DNA of 45,918 bases from Bacteroidota bacterium (GTDB lineage Bacteria; Bacteroidota; Bacteroidia; Chitinophagales; Chitinophagaceae), in the NCBI GenBank assembly GCA_018267625.1, contig JAFDYC010000090.1, forward strand, positions 1 to 45,918, written 5' to 3'. Made by a program: the position numbers and the translations under genes. The notes beneath the pieces are model-generated. The model worked only from the letters and a program-made list of their open reading frames with translations. It made no database searches and was not told where the DNA came from. The stretch's first letter is position 1, and each line of letters opens with the position of its first letter. Below, piece by piece: positions 17,506 to 26,894 of this stretch.

Positions 17506-17573
17506 GTGTTGGTGAGTGTGTGTGAAACCCGTCTAGAGTTGCTGAACAGATACCTGCCCAAGCTTACCAATCA

Positions 17574-18062
17574 TTATTGCATTTCGCCCACATTGGCACT
17601 AATGGTAGAGCTGCCGGCAGGTGAAGTCGTCATGCTGATTGAGTTGATGACGATGGAGACTTTGTCTCCGCTCACGGTCACCTGAGCTGTACCACCATTG
17701 TTGGGTTCGTAAGAGGTGGTCTGGCTGCTGCTGGTGGTTGATGTAGCGATGAAGCCGATTTGGTTTGCAGTCAGATTTTGGGAATTGTAGCCATCCACAA
17801 TCGTATAGGTACCGGCAGCAGGAGTAGTATTGCCGGCGAAGTAGAAGTCAACGGCTGCATTGGCGTAGGTCTGCATATTGAGGCTGGTGAAGGTGTATCC
17901 TACAACTTTGCCGGAGATCAATTTCATGGTGGAAGTAACCTTATAGTTTGTCCCTCCGATGGTGAAATCGCCACCTGCAATACCGCCGCCGCCACTGTCT
18001 GATTTTTTACAGGAACCCAGGATGCTGGCGCAGGCGAGCAACAAAAGGATGGTTTTTTTCAT
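17574..18062 (-). CDS. Small Ser/Thr/Gly-rich lipoprotein, function unknown
   Basis: A 162-residue lipoprotein with lipobox ILGSC (Cys18), then a flexible Lys-Lys-Ser-Asp and Gly4 spacer. The rest looks all-beta: FTIGGTNYKVTSTMKL, TYTIVDGYNS and AQVTVSGDKVSIVINS. The middle resembles small Bacteroidota lipoproteins with a single beta-sandwich, but I cannot name a family. It lies 81 bp downstream of the exported protein at 18144-19763 on the same strand with no strong terminator between them, so the two may be coexpressed. The 17476 hairpin is a likely terminator. Confidence 0.75.
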   Translation of the reverse strand: MKKTILLLLACASILGSCKKSDSGGGGIAGGDFTIGGTNYKVTSTMKLISGKVVGYTFTSLNMQTYANAAVDFYFAGNTTPAAGTYTIVDGYNSQNLTANQIGFIATSTTSSSQTTSYEPNNGGTAQVTVSGDKVSIVINSISMTTSPAGSSTISANVGEMQ

Positions 18063-18143
18063 GGTAGTTGTTGTTTGAGATGAGTGAAAAATCGGGAGCC
18101 ATTTTGTTGGAGTTTGTCTTAGTGATGATGCAGGTAAGAACCA

Positions 18144-19763
18144 TTATTCAAAGACATACTTAGCCAGCCAGAGGTTTTTATTGTTTTCGTCTGAGCCGAT
18201 ATATACGAGGCTGTTGTCCGCCTGATTGAAGATGGGGTCATAGTCCTTAGACACATAGTAGTCTTCATCGCCCAGCACCTTGAAACTACCAATGGTCGTA
18301 GCCGTTAGATCCAATTTGGCGATACGGGGGAAGTATTTTGGGTAGAAGGTGGGCAAATCGTTATAGGCATCGAAGAAGTTTTCATAGCCCTTAAATCCTT
18401 TTACCTCCAGGATGTCCCAGTAGAGAGATTTGCCGTCTTTACTTGGCACAAAACGTTGAATGACGGGGAAGATTTCGCTCTTCTTGTCGTTGTTCATTTT
18501 GTTCGTCGCATACTGTGCTTTGAGATGTCCTTCTTTATCGAACTGCATGCACACGATGTCTTCATAGCTCTTTGCAGTGATGACAACTTTGGAACTACCA
18601 GTCTTAACCTTCCCGGTGAGTTGACCAGCGATGAGGTATTCTCCCTGAGGAGTGACGGTGAAGCTTTCGATGCTGAATTTTTTCCCTTCATAAGCATCGG
18701 GGTGTTTTTCACCCTCGGCAGCTTTGAGCTTGTCTTTAAAAGCAGCAATCGGTTCATTGCTGGCAAAGTCCAGGTTGTTGCCGGTAAACTTCAGCAAGTG
18801 GAAATTGGCCATACGCTGTTCGGAGCGTTTTGTCCATTTTTCGTCCATTTTGTTTTCTCCACTTTGATAGCAAGGGTTGGAAATGGCACCGGCAAAGTTG
18901 CCGAACACGCGGTTGTAGGCATCGTCTTTCTTGGTGGAGGTACCGCAGAAAAACACGGAATTATCTTGCTCGCAATCGACTGTCACAATCATATTTGGCG
19001 AGGGACTTTTAAAGGCACATTTGTTTTTCAACGTTCCATCGGGTGCATAGCGCAGGTAGGTATAGGCGCTCAGGTCGGGCGAGCCGTCATTGGGTGCAAA
19101 TAGTGCGACAACGTCTCCATTCTTTAATTGGTCGGCAAAGACGAGGGATTGGCTGCCTTCAATGTCCATCTTTTTTTGAACGATGTCTGCATCTGTAGCG
19201 GCGGTCAAAATCAGAAATTGTGTTGCTTTTTTGTCCTCTTCATCATCGCCGAGAGCGATAACAAACAAGCTACCATCAGTAGGGTTGTTGAATGCGGCAA
19301 GGCCAATCAAAGAACCGGCATCATTCTTAGGCTTGATGGTTTCGTTGGAAAGTACTTTATCGGTTTTGTAGTACTGATTCTTATAGTCCCATTTTTGATG
19401 AACGCTCTTCTTGATAAACTTCAGTTTCATGCTCAGCACATCGAAGGAACTGCAGCCACCTACCTGAGCATACATGATGTCCTGAGTCCGGTCGGGCTCA
19501 TCTTCTTTAGATGCTTTTGGTTCCTGGCTTTGTTCGCTTTTGATAAACTTCAGATCCTTGTCGAAGTTGTAGGTCTCATAGCTGATAACGTCTTTCTTTT
19601 TATCGCCGGCCATCTTGTAGGTAATCTGGTACTGATCGCCGTTGTGTTGCACATTGGCGATGAAACCTTTTCGGGATGGTTTAGAAAGCTCGGCAGTGCC
19701 TTCCTGTGCTTGTGCCTGAAGGGTAAACAAGGCCAGAACTATCGGGATGATTATCTGTTTCAT
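18144..19763 (-). CDS. Exported protein of unknown function, possible propeller fold
   Basis: A 539-residue protein with a signal peptide (MKQIIIPIVLALFTLQAQAQ). It is rich in Lys, Asp and Glu, with repeated beta-strand-like segments that may be propeller blades: GSLFVIALGDDEEDK, GDVVALFAPNDGSPDL, NSVFFCGTSTKKDDAY, GEYLIAGQLTGKV and NSLVYIGSDENNKNLWLAKYVFE. There is no T9SS sorting domain, no lipobox and no catalytic motif that I recognise, so it is probably periplasmic. Four cysteines occur in the mature part. A good -7 element, TACGTTTG, lies 38-45 bp upstream of the start. I know no named family for it. Confidence 0.8.
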   Translation of the reverse strand: MKQIIIPIVLALFTLQAQAQEGTAELSKPSRKGFIANVQHNGDQYQITYKMAGDKKKDVISYETYNFDKDLKFIKSEQSQEPKASKEDEPDRTQDIMYAQVGGCSSFDVLSMKLKFIKKSVHQKWDYKNQYYKTDKVLSNETIKPKNDAGSLIGLAAFNNPTDGSLFVIALGDDEEDKKATQFLILTAATDADIVQKKMDIEGSQSLVFADQLKNGDVVALFAPNDGSPDLSAYTYLRYAPDGTLKNKCAFKSPSPNMIVTVDCEQDNSVFFCGTSTKKDDAYNRVFGNFAGAISNPCYQSGENKMDEKWTKRSEQRMANFHLLKFTGNNLDFASNEPIAAFKDKLKAAEGEKHPDAYEGKKFSIESFTVTPQGEYLIAGQLTGKVKTGSSKVVITAKSYEDIVCMQFDKEGHLKAQYATNKMNNDKKSEIFPVIQRFVPSKDGKSLYWDILEVKGFKGYENFFDAYNDLPTFYPKYFPRIAKLDLTATTIGSFKVLGDEDYYVSKDYDPIFNQADNSLVYIGSDENNKNLWLAKYVFE

Positions 19764-19800
19764 GAATTTTGATTCAGTGGTGTTTTAGGGATTGTCGAGG

Positions 19801-19808
19801 CAAACGTA
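19801..19808 (-). promoter_or_regulatory. Candidate -7 element for the 18144-19763 gene
   Basis: Read on the - strand this is TACGTTTG, an exact TAnnTTTG match. A T-rich stretch (TTTTTTC) lies about 16 bp further upstream as a possible -33 region. It predicts a short leader of about 30 nt. Confidence 0.45.
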
Positions 19809-19880
19809 TCAGGAGAAGACAGCCGAAAAAATGTGAAAGAAGTAGTAAGCCTTCGATGTTTTACAGGCTATAGTCAGTTG

Positions 19881-21806
19881 TCAAAACGAAACAATCCGTT
19901 CCGTTTGAATGATGCCCTGATTGGAATAGACCTTCAATAGAAAAACTCCGGGACCTGGCAATTCGATGGTGTTATTGCCCACAGATAAGTTCATCTCCTG
20001 ATAGTCGCGACCATCAATCCCAAAGAGTTTGTAACGGCAATCAACAGTTGCTACAACATGGATCTTTTTTGTGGATGTTGGGTTCGGGTAAATCTGCACC
20101 GCATGTGGTATGCTGTGCGATACTTTGATGATTTGACTGCTGTAGATGCTACCATTATTATCGGGAATTCTTAGCCGGTAGTATTCTGTCTCAGAAAGGG
20201 CAATTACATCATCATAGTGGTATCGGTTCGAAGAAGTAGGTTCTATCATGCCAATGGTTGCAAATCGTTCGCCATCCTCACTTCTTTCTATATAAAATCC
20301 CAGCGGCTTCCCATTGCCAGCGGCTTCCCAAGTCAATCTGTTGATTTGCCCCACCTGAGTGACGGCAAAAGAAGCAAGGTTTATGGGCAGCGGAGTTGAT
20401 CCCATGTTTGCGATGAACAAGTCTATTGCTGTACTGGAAGAAGTAGCATAAAACCCTGTGATGATTGGGGTATTCCCATTCATTGCTACAGCATTGGCCT
20501 CAGAAGAATATGGGGATGACCCAATGTGATAGGCGCCAACATAGCTTCCGGAGCTGCTGAGTACCCAATCCAGTGCATCGGTATTGCCAGTAGCAGTAAG
20601 GGAATGGGTACTGCTGCTGGGATCATAATCAACGCTTCCCTGTAAGTACCCTACTGCATGGATGTCGCCATTGCTGGCTATACCCAAACCAAAAATCATA
20701 TTGTACGTGTTGCTTGCCCCGGCATTGACAGCCCAAACGTATGCGCCACTTGAGGAATACTTAGCTACAAAAGAATTATAAATGCCGTTTCCGTACAGAT
20801 TGGATGTCCCGGAACCGGGGTCAAAGTCTTCATTGCCAGGCCCGCCTTGTTCGCCTGCAATTATGATATTCCCGGAGGCATCTACAACCATAGCGAAAGG
20901 CGCATCGGATTGGTTATACCCATCTAATTTCTTTACCCATTGGTAGGAGCCATTACTGGTACTGTATTTCCCAAACCAGATATCGCCATAGTAATAGGCA
21001 TAAAGATTGACAGTGCTGCTGCTGGGATCAAAGTCAACAGGCCCACCCTGAAACAACCCACTGACACATAAGTTCCCAGAGCCATCCAGAGTCAAAGCAT
21101 TTACCCAGTCGCAACATCCTGGGAATTCATTCGCCCAGCCAAATGCACCACTGGAACTGTACTTGCCAAAAAATATATTCCCTGCTCCATAGGAGCTGTT
21201 GTTGGTTACATTGTAGGTACCTGAGCCAGGGTCAACATCGGTAGTGCCCGTGCCAATATATCCGCCGATGTAAACATTGCCCGACCCATCGCAGGTAAGC
21301 GCATTAACCCGATCATCCGTATTGGAAGACCCGAAGCTGGTAGCCCAACTCAGCGCGCCAGTGGACATACTATACTTCCCAAACCAAATGTCCTGCGCCC
21401 CATTTGACGTTCTGTTGGAAGTACTGCTGGATGGGTCGAAATCAACGGTGCCGGAGAAAGAACCACCTACCGTGACATAACCATTCCCATCCAGTGCTAT
21501 TGAAAAGGCTTCATCATCGCCGGAACCTCCTATTTGATCGGCCCATTGCAGCACACCAGCACTGCTATATTTCGCAATGAAAATATCGGTGCCTCCTGCA
21601 CTGGTTTTATTTACAGTATTGGACCCCGGGGCAAAATCCACAGTTCCATGAAAGCCCCCGGTTACGTAGATATTGCCTGAGCCATCAAGCACTACTGCCT
21701 GCCCACTATTGGCACCACTACTACTGAAAAGGGTAGTGGTATTGAATTGTGCATGTGCCGTTTGAAGCAGGACGCAGGTGCATGCGAGCAGTAAACTTGT
21801 TTTCAT
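19881..21806 (-). CDS. SBBP-repeat beta-propeller exported protein with T9SS sorting domain
   Basis: A 641-residue exported protein with signal peptide MKTSLLLACTCVLLQTAHAQ. Residues about 25-470 carry beta-propeller SBBP-type repeats. Each has a GSGN(V/I)(Y/T)VxG strand and a FxGKYSxSG strand, and between them a loop like VDFDPSSST, TDVDPGSGT, EDFDPGSGT or VDYDPSSST, about six in all. A fibronectin-like or linker segment covers 475-565 (NRLTWEAAGNGKPLGFYIERS). The T9SS type A sorting domain starts near residue 570 (VQIYPNPTST). It should be secreted by T9SS and displayed at the surface. The D-x-D-P loops suggest metal or carbohydrate binding, but that is an inference. Confidence 0.88.
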   Translation of the reverse strand: MKTSLLLACTCVLLQTAHAQFNTTTLFSSSGANSGQAVVLDGSGNIYVTGGFHGTVDFAPGSNTVNKTSAGGTDIFIAKYSSAGVLQWADQIGGSGDDEAFSIALDGNGYVTVGGSFSGTVDFDPSSSTSNRTSNGAQDIWFGKYSMSTGALSWATSFGSSNTDDRVNALTCDGSGNVYIGGYIGTGTTDVDPGSGTYNVTNNSSYGAGNIFFGKYSSSGAFGWANEFPGCCDWVNALTLDGSGNLCVSGLFQGGPVDFDPSSSTVNLYAYYYGDIWFGKYSTSNGSYQWVKKLDGYNQSDAPFAMVVDASGNIIIAGEQGGPGNEDFDPGSGTSNLYGNGIYNSFVAKYSSSGAYVWAVNAGASNTYNMIFGLGIASNGDIHAVGYLQGSVDYDPSSSTHSLTATGNTDALDWVLSSSGSYVGAYHIGSSPYSSEANAVAMNGNTPIITGFYATSSSTAIDLFIANMGSTPLPINLASFAVTQVGQINRLTWEAAGNGKPLGFYIERSEDGERFATIGMIEPTSSNRYHYDDVIALSETEYYRLRIPDNNGSIYSSQIIKVSHSIPHAVQIYPNPTSTKKIHVVATVDCRYKLFGIDGRDYQEMNLSVGNNTIELPGPGVFLLKVYSNQGIIQTERIVSF

Positions 21807-22184
21807 AGGATTTTGGGGTTTTAGTGAAGCGCTCTATAGGGTTGACTCTTCAATCGGTGGCCAAACGTTCATCCTAACAAAAGCTGCTTGCTTCGCAGAA
21901 TTTCAGCTTGACTTTCAAAGAGCCATTACGGACAAACGATTCAGACAAAAGTGCCTTCACTATGCCCGACAAAAAATGTGATATGTGTGGTATCATCACA
22001 CGAGCGCTAAGCAGGCTATTTGACTAAGCCTTCTTGTCCCGGATCAACATGGAAGTTGTCTTCTCAGGTGATTTGAATATTCGATATACAGAAACGAAAG
22101 GGACTATCACTATTCAACGAAAAGCAACGCGCTTCATCTTTTATGCGCTGATAGCAAGGGCTCCTGTAGGCTGAGATGACTTCG
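21807..22184. other. Intergenic region between SBBP gene and response regulator
   Basis: About 380 bp with no supported gene. Read on the - strand it lies upstream of the SBBP gene and downstream of the response regulator. Only a weak 5-bp dyad (GTGTG/CACAC at 21985-22001) was seen. No clear terminator or TAnnTTTG promoter was found. Confidence 0.4.
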
Positions 22185-22817
22185 CTATCGCAGTCCAGCT
22201 CTTCGCAAAGCTGCCCCCCGGTTGTGGACATGCAGCTTCTCATAAATATTTCGGATGTGCGTGCGTACTGTTTCCACGGAAAGAAACATAGTGCTCGCGA
22301 TCTCCTTGTATGAAAATCCTTTCGCCAGTGCCTCGAGCACATCACGTTCCCTAAGCGATAGGCTTTCTTTGGGGTCTTCCGGCACTTTACTTTCCTGGAA
22401 TGCAGTGACTACTTTCCGGGCAATTTGCGAGCTCATGGGCGAGCCGCCCCGCCGTAAGTCGTTTAAGGCTTCAATGAGTCTGGCGGCAGGTGTATTTTTC
22501 AAAATATATCCTGAAGCACCGGCTCGTAAGGCCCCGAAGACCCGGTCTGAATCATCGAAAGAAGACAAGACCATAAACTGAATCTGAGGCATCAGAGGTT
22601 TTAGGCGGGCAATAAAATCAATGCCGTTTTTTCCGGGCAGTTCTATATCAGAAAGCATGATGTCCACCTCACCACCCAAGCCATTTCCAAAAAAAATCTC
22701 TGCCTCTTCGGCGGTACCGAAAGAACCTGCCAGGTTAAACTCTCCCGAGCCTGCGATTAGTGCAGCCAGGTAGTTTCTGATGGCTTCGTCATCTTCTAAA
22801 ATGGCCACAGTGGTCAT
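22185..22817 (-). CDS. LuxR/NarL-type response regulator
   Basis: A 210-residue cytoplasmic response regulator. The receiver domain (residues 1-120) has acidic residues D9/D10 in ILEDDEA, the phospho-acceptor D57 in MLSDIELPG, and the conserved Lys in GYILKN. The C-terminal LuxR-type helix-turn-helix (about 148-210) has LSLRERDVLEALAKGFSYKEIA and VETVRTHIRNIYEKLHVHNR. It should bind DNA as a dimer once phosphorylated. Its ATG overlaps the kinase TGA by 4 bp (ATGA), so the pair is translationally coupled and the kinase is the clear partner. Target genes are unknown; the neighbouring SBBP gene is one candidate. Confidence 0.95.
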   Translation of the reverse strand: MTTVAILEDDEAIRNYLAALIAGSGEFNLAGSFGTAEEAEIFFGNGLGGEVDIMLSDIELPGKNGIDFIARLKPLMPQIQFMVLSSFDDSDRVFGALRAGASGYILKNTPAARLIEALNDLRRGGSPMSSQIARKVVTAFQESKVPEDPKESLSLRERDVLEALAKGFSYKEIASTMFLSVETVRTHIRNIYEKLHVHNRGAALRRAGLR

Positions 22818-25800
22818 GCATCAAAAGTATTTTTTCGCTGCAGCCAGTGCAATGTGAAAAAAGTAGTAAGTAGGTGACGACCTCCCTTTCGTTGGGATAG
22901 CGGGATACTAAACCGAACCCGGGTACCTTCCTCACTGCTTTCTATTTCAATTCTTCCTCCGATTTCTAATATTCTTCTTTTGATATTGCGTAGCCCGTTA
23001 GCAGAGCGACGTACTTGTTCTTCATGGAAGCCTTTCCCATCATCCTGCACTTCAAACTCGAGCCGCTTGTCTTTGATAAAGGCTCGAATGGTAACGGAAT
23101 TTGCCTGAGCATGTTTCAGCATATTACCCACGGTTTCTTTGGCAGTCAGGTACAGGTTGCGCCGTTGCACATTACTCAGGGGGAACTTGGGAAGTTCATT
23201 CGGAAAATGGATGCTGTGCCGGATGTTAAAAGGCTCTAAGAAATTGTTGAGCTGTTCGCGCAGGTAAGCCAGCAATCCTTCAACGCTGTCCTGTGTGGGA
23301 TTGAGTGCCCAAACTATTTCGCCCATGCTCTGGCTGAGGCTCCGTGCGGCACTGGATATTTTACCCGTCAGTTCTTTGTTGCCGGAATGCTCCAGGCTTT
23401 CGCTCATCATGGCGATGCGTGTCAGGCCGGATCCGATTTCATCGTGCATGTCCTTGGAAATGCGCCCCCGTTCAGTCATCAGCATATTTTGGCGCTCAAT
23501 AATTCTCTTTTGTTCCCGCAACTTTTTTCTCAAGAAATAACGCAGTAAAACCACTGTGATGCTGAGGATAAGGATTGAAACCAGCACATAAAAAAGAGAG
23601 GTTTCCCAAAAAGGCGCTTGAATCTGAAATTTCAGACTGTGTACCGAACTCCAGACGCCAGCCGCATTCCGGCCTTTTACAAAAAGTTCATATCGTCCGG
23701 GCGGAAGGTTGGAATAGTGCGCTTCATGGTTGTGGCTTTCGATCCATTGCTTGTCCCAGCCTTTAAGAAAGTAAGCTACCCGGTTGGCTTCTGGCCTCGA
23801 ATAATCCAGCACGGCAATGCTGAATGAAATATTGTTTTGGGTGTATGGGAGCGTAATCTGCTCAAGGTGTTTATAAAATTCAATTTGCCCATTCACCCGG
23901 AAGTCTTTCAGTGCAACCCCCGGGATGCTTGTTTCCTGATAAGCCAGCTTATTGGGATCAAACCAATTGAAGCCCCGAACACCTCCGAAATACATCCTAC
24001 CACTGGGGCCTTTCAGGTACGCGCCACTGTTGAACTCGTTGCTCTGAAGGCCATCGGCATAGGTGTAGGTGATGAATTGATTTTCTTTTCTGTTGAAGTA
24101 GATCAGTCCCCCGTTTGTGGACATCCAGAAGTTGTGCAGCTTGTCCTCAAGGATGCCGTAGATGTATGTATTGCTCAGCCCGTCAGAGGCGCCAATGAAA
24201 CTGAGCTGGTCCTTGCGGGTATCCAGTCGGGCCAGGCCATTGGAACTGGTAATCCAAAGCACCTTGTCATCTTGTTCGTCCGGATGCAGCCCGCGTACAT
24301 TTAATCCATTCAGGTAATTCTTCTGTACGACAAAGCTGTCTCCAACGGCCTTCAACTGCAGTACCCCCGGCCCCTTGCACGCCATCCACACACTACCATC
24401 TTTCATTTGGCACAATGAGGTTACGAACGCATTAATCGGCTTTGTGTTCGGAAAGCTATGTCCCTGCCAACGGCCTGATTTTTTCTGAAATACAACGATT
24501 CCGGAGTTGGTACCTCCCAGCATGCGCCCATCCTGAAGCTGAATCAGTGCCCAGGCATATCCCCCCCAGAGATTGTGCGATGACACCGGAGTAACGGGCA
24601 CTTCTTCAAATGTTTTTCTTTCCGGATCAAAAAGAGAAAAGCCGAGTGTGTGTCCAATCCAGATTTTTCCATCTGCCGATTCCTGAATGGTGCCTACCAC
24701 GCGGATGGGCTTCATGCCGGTAGGTGAAGGATACTGTTTGAAATTTTCGAGTTTTCCAGTTTCGGTCTTTAGAATGCAAAAGCCATCATTATGAGTGCCG
24801 AACCAAATCAAGCCTTGTTTATCCTCGTAAAAGCATTTGATGAAATAATCGCTGAGGCTGGGATAGTCTCCTTCGTTTAGTGGGAAGAGATGAAAGCGTG
24901 GGGGCTTCAGGTCGAGCCGGCTCACGCCTCCGCCGTCAGTCCCTGCCCATAGGTTGTCTGCCCGGTCAATGTAAATGGAAGGAATCAGGTCAATGGGAAT
25001 GGAAGCCAGCTTCACGTTGCTATGCACGTAATGACGAAGTATTCCAGTTGAATTTTCGTAGCAAAAAATACCATCGTTGAAGGTGCCAATCCAAGCCCGG
25101 CCCCAGCGATCTTCCACCACTTTTAGTGGAGCTACGGAAGCCTGGCTACCAGGTAATTCATGCCAGGTAAATGAATGACTTAGGCTATCATAAATGCCTA
25201 AACCTTTTGCTGAAATCAGGTAATTACGGCCCTTCCCAAAAAAAATGAATTCCCCTTCATTGGGTTCCACGCCCCGTTCATAGCGTAGGGTATGCGTGTC
25301 GAAATAATGGAATGGACCATCCTGATAAACTTTAAACCAGATGCGGTTTTCTGGCCCGATACTGAAGTTGGGGAAGGGCAATTTTTTAAAGTCCTGCAGT
25401 TCCTTGATACTGTCTGGCAGGGGGAAGGACTGGCAAGTTTTTCGCAACAAATCATAACGAATTATGCCGCTGATATTGCTATAAAGCCACAGGGCATGTC
25501 CTTCAATACAAGCCGTTAGAAAAGTATTATAGCCCGTTATTTCAGGCACACGGGCCATCCGGGTTTCTAGTTCATCCCGTTGTGCATTCCAGCAATGCAG
25601 GCCAAATTCATTGGCAAACCAGATATTCCCACTGTCATCTTCGCAAAGATTGCCCCGCACGAAGGTGGAGGGTACCGTTCCCAGAGGTGCTGGTAAATGA
25701 TAGCTTCGGATGGTAGAGCCATCATAACGATTCAATCCATCGCCCGTTCCAAACCACATAAAGCCCTCGCGATCCTGCAAGATGGAATACACGGAACTCT

Positions 25801-25924
25801 GTGAAAGCCCTTCATTGACTCCAATGGTTTCATAGCGAGGAATAGGTTCCGTCATTTGTGCCCAAGTTTTTTGGGAGCAAACGAATGCAATCAGTAGTAG
25901 AATTAATACCGGAATCCGAGACAT
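22814..25924 (-). CDS. Two-component propeller sensor histidine kinase (HisKA_3)
   Basis: A membrane sensor kinase of about 1036 residues from the preferred ATG at 25924, which begins a good signal peptide (MSRIPVLILLLIAFVC). A longer frame to 26035 would place 37 charged residues before it and overlap the SDR gene. The periplasmic part has repeated propeller blades (WFGTGDGLNRYDG, LWAGTDGGGVSRLDL, IWFGTHNDGFCIL, LWITSSNGLARLD) and a Y_Y_Y domain. One TM helix (about 777-798) follows, then a HisKA_3 dimerisation domain with phospho-acceptor His about 827 in DMHDEIGSG, and an HATPase domain (NMLKHA, DDGKGF, GLRNIKRR). It phosphorylates the overlapping LuxR-type regulator. Kinases of this layout often sense glycans, but the ligand here is unknown. 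Confidence 0.93.
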   Translation of the reverse strand: MSRIPVLILLLIAFVCSQKTWAQMTEPIPRYETIGVNEGLSQSSVYSILQDREGFMWFGTGDGLNRYDGSTIRSYHLPAPLGTVPSTFVRGNLCEDDSGNIWFANEFGLHCWNAQRDELETRMARVPEITGYNTFLTACIEGHALWLYSNISGIIRYDLLRKTCQSFPLPDSIKELQDFKKLPFPNFSIGPENRIWFKVYQDGPFHYFDTHTLRYERGVEPNEGEFIFFGKGRNYLISAKGLGIYDSLSHSFTWHELPGSQASVAPLKVVEDRWGRAWIGTFNDGIFCYENSTGILRHYVHSNVKLASIPIDLIPSIYIDRADNLWAGTDGGGVSRLDLKPPRFHLFPLNEGDYPSLSDYFIKCFYEDKQGLIWFGTHNDGFCILKTETGKLENFKQYPSPTGMKPIRVVGTIQESADGKIWIGHTLGFSLFDPERKTFEEVPVTPVSSHNLWGGYAWALIQLQDGRMLGGTNSGIVVFQKKSGRWQGHSFPNTKPINAFVTSLCQMKDGSVWMACKGPGVLQLKAVGDSFVVQKNYLNGLNVRGLHPDEQDDKVLWITSSNGLARLDTRKDQLSFIGASDGLSNTYIYGILEDKLHNFWMSTNGGLIYFNRKENQFITYTYADGLQSNEFNSGAYLKGPSGRMYFGGVRGFNWFDPNKLAYQETSIPGVALKDFRVNGQIEFYKHLEQITLPYTQNNISFSIAVLDYSRPEANRVAYFLKGWDKQWIESHNHEAHYSNLPPGRYELFVKGRNAAGVWSSVHSLKFQIQAPFWETSLFYVLVSILILSITVVLLRYFLRKKLREQKRIIERQNMLMTERGRISKDMHDEIGSGLTRIAMMSESLEHSGNKELTGKISSAARSLSQSMGEIVWALNPTQDSVEGLLAYLREQLNNFLEPFNIRHSIHFPNELPKFPLSNVQRRNLYLTAKETVGNMLKHAQANSVTIRAFIKDKRLEFEVQDDGKGFHEEQVRRSANGLRNIKRRILEIGGRIEIESSEEGTRVRFSIPLSQRKGGRHLLTTFFTLHWLQRKNTFDA

Positions 25925-26003
25925 CAAGGTTGCTAAAATACTCAGCCTCTGAGCGTTCGTCTTACCGTTAACCCGCCCTTTCCAAGATTTACCACAAGCA
26001 TTT

Positions 26004-26831
26004 TTATAAAAATAAATCAGCTTGCAAACTTGCATTTGGCACCACCGAATAGCTACTCAGATCGGTGATTCCTTCTTCGAAGAGTATGGCTTCGTCCACG
26101 CAGGAATGACCGCTGAAGTCCTGTGCCCGACGACTCAGGATGTAATAGGCTGCATCGGCAACAATTTCTGGCTTTCGGCTGTGGCGTACGAGTGCATCAC
26201 CGCCCAGCAGGTTTTGAACGGCTGCCGTAGCAATTGTTGTTGCTGGCCAAAGAGTATTGGCTGCGATGCCTGCTTCGCGGAATTCGGCTGCCCATCCCAT
26301 CGTCAACATGCTCATCCCATACTTACTCAACGTGTAAGCTACATGAGGCCCCAACCAACGTGGCTCTAAATTGATAGGGGGCGAAAGCGTTAGGATATGC
26401 GGATTGGCTGCACGACGAAGCCAGGGCAGGCAATGTTTCGTAACCAGGAAAGTGCCCCGGATATTGATATCGTGCATCAAATCGAAACGTTTGGCTTCAG
26501 TGCCTTCTGTGGAAGTCAGGGAAATGGCGGAGGCGTTATTCACTACTGCGTCAATGCCTCCGAAATGAGCAGCCCCTTGTTCTATTGCTTCTATAATTTG
26601 GGTCTCATCGCGGATGTCACAAGCGATGGGGAAGGCCTTACCTCCGGCTGCTTCTATCTCATTGGCTGCGCTGAAAATTGTGCCTCCCAGCCGGGTGTCT
26701 TCGCGAACAGATTTTGCTGCGATGATAATTTGGGCGCCTTCCTGAGCTAGTCGTAAGGCTATAGACTTTCCAATACCCCTGCTGGCACCGGTGATGAAAA
26801 TAGTCTTTCCGAAAAAATGGGTCTTGCTCAT
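26004..26831 (-). CDS. SDR-family NAD(P)-dependent oxidoreductase (HSDL2-like)
   Basis: A 275-residue short-chain dehydrogenase. The cofactor motif TGASRGIG is at residues 14-21, NNAS at about 97-100, and the catalytic Tyr-x-x-x-Lys in AYTLSKYG; a Ser in the LTLSPPIN strand is the likely third catalytic residue. The segment LEPRWLGPHVAYTLSKYGMSM and the later ANTLWPATTIATAAVQNLLGG match the HSDL2-like subgroup, whose members act on lipid-like or hydroxyacyl substrates. It is cytoplasmic. Its end is 79 bp upstream of the kinase start on the same strand, so readthrough is possible, but no functional link is evident. The substrate is not determined. Confidence 0.9.
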   Translation of the reverse strand: MSKTHFFGKTIFITGASRGIGKSIALRLAQEGAQIIIAAKSVREDTRLGGTIFSAANEIEAAGGKAFPIACDIRDETQIIEAIEQGAAHFGGIDAVVNNASAISLTSTEGTEAKRFDLMHDINIRGTFLVTKHCLPWLRRAANPHILTLSPPINLEPRWLGPHVAYTLSKYGMSMLTMGWAAEFREAGIAANTLWPATTIATAAVQNLLGGDALVRHSRKPEIVADAAYYILSRRAQDFSGHSCVDEAILFEEGITDLSSYSVVPNASLQADLFL

Positions 26832-26894
26832 GGGGGATGAATTTGATTGTTTGCTGCACGAATCCGCGTGCCTAAATACTTTTTGATTCGACCA

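Noticed and set aside
21778..21981. 67-residue + strand frame at the SBBP gene start
   Set aside because: It starts inside the antisense of the SBBP signal peptide and has no visible family features.
22190..22215. Possible frameshift at a run of six C in the response regulator end
   Set aside because: Alternative frames give no better LuxR C-terminus, and the present end is of normal length.
25925..26035. 37-residue N-terminal extension of the sensor kinase
   Set aside because: It would put charged residues before the signal peptide and overlap the SDR gene end; ATG 25924 is better.
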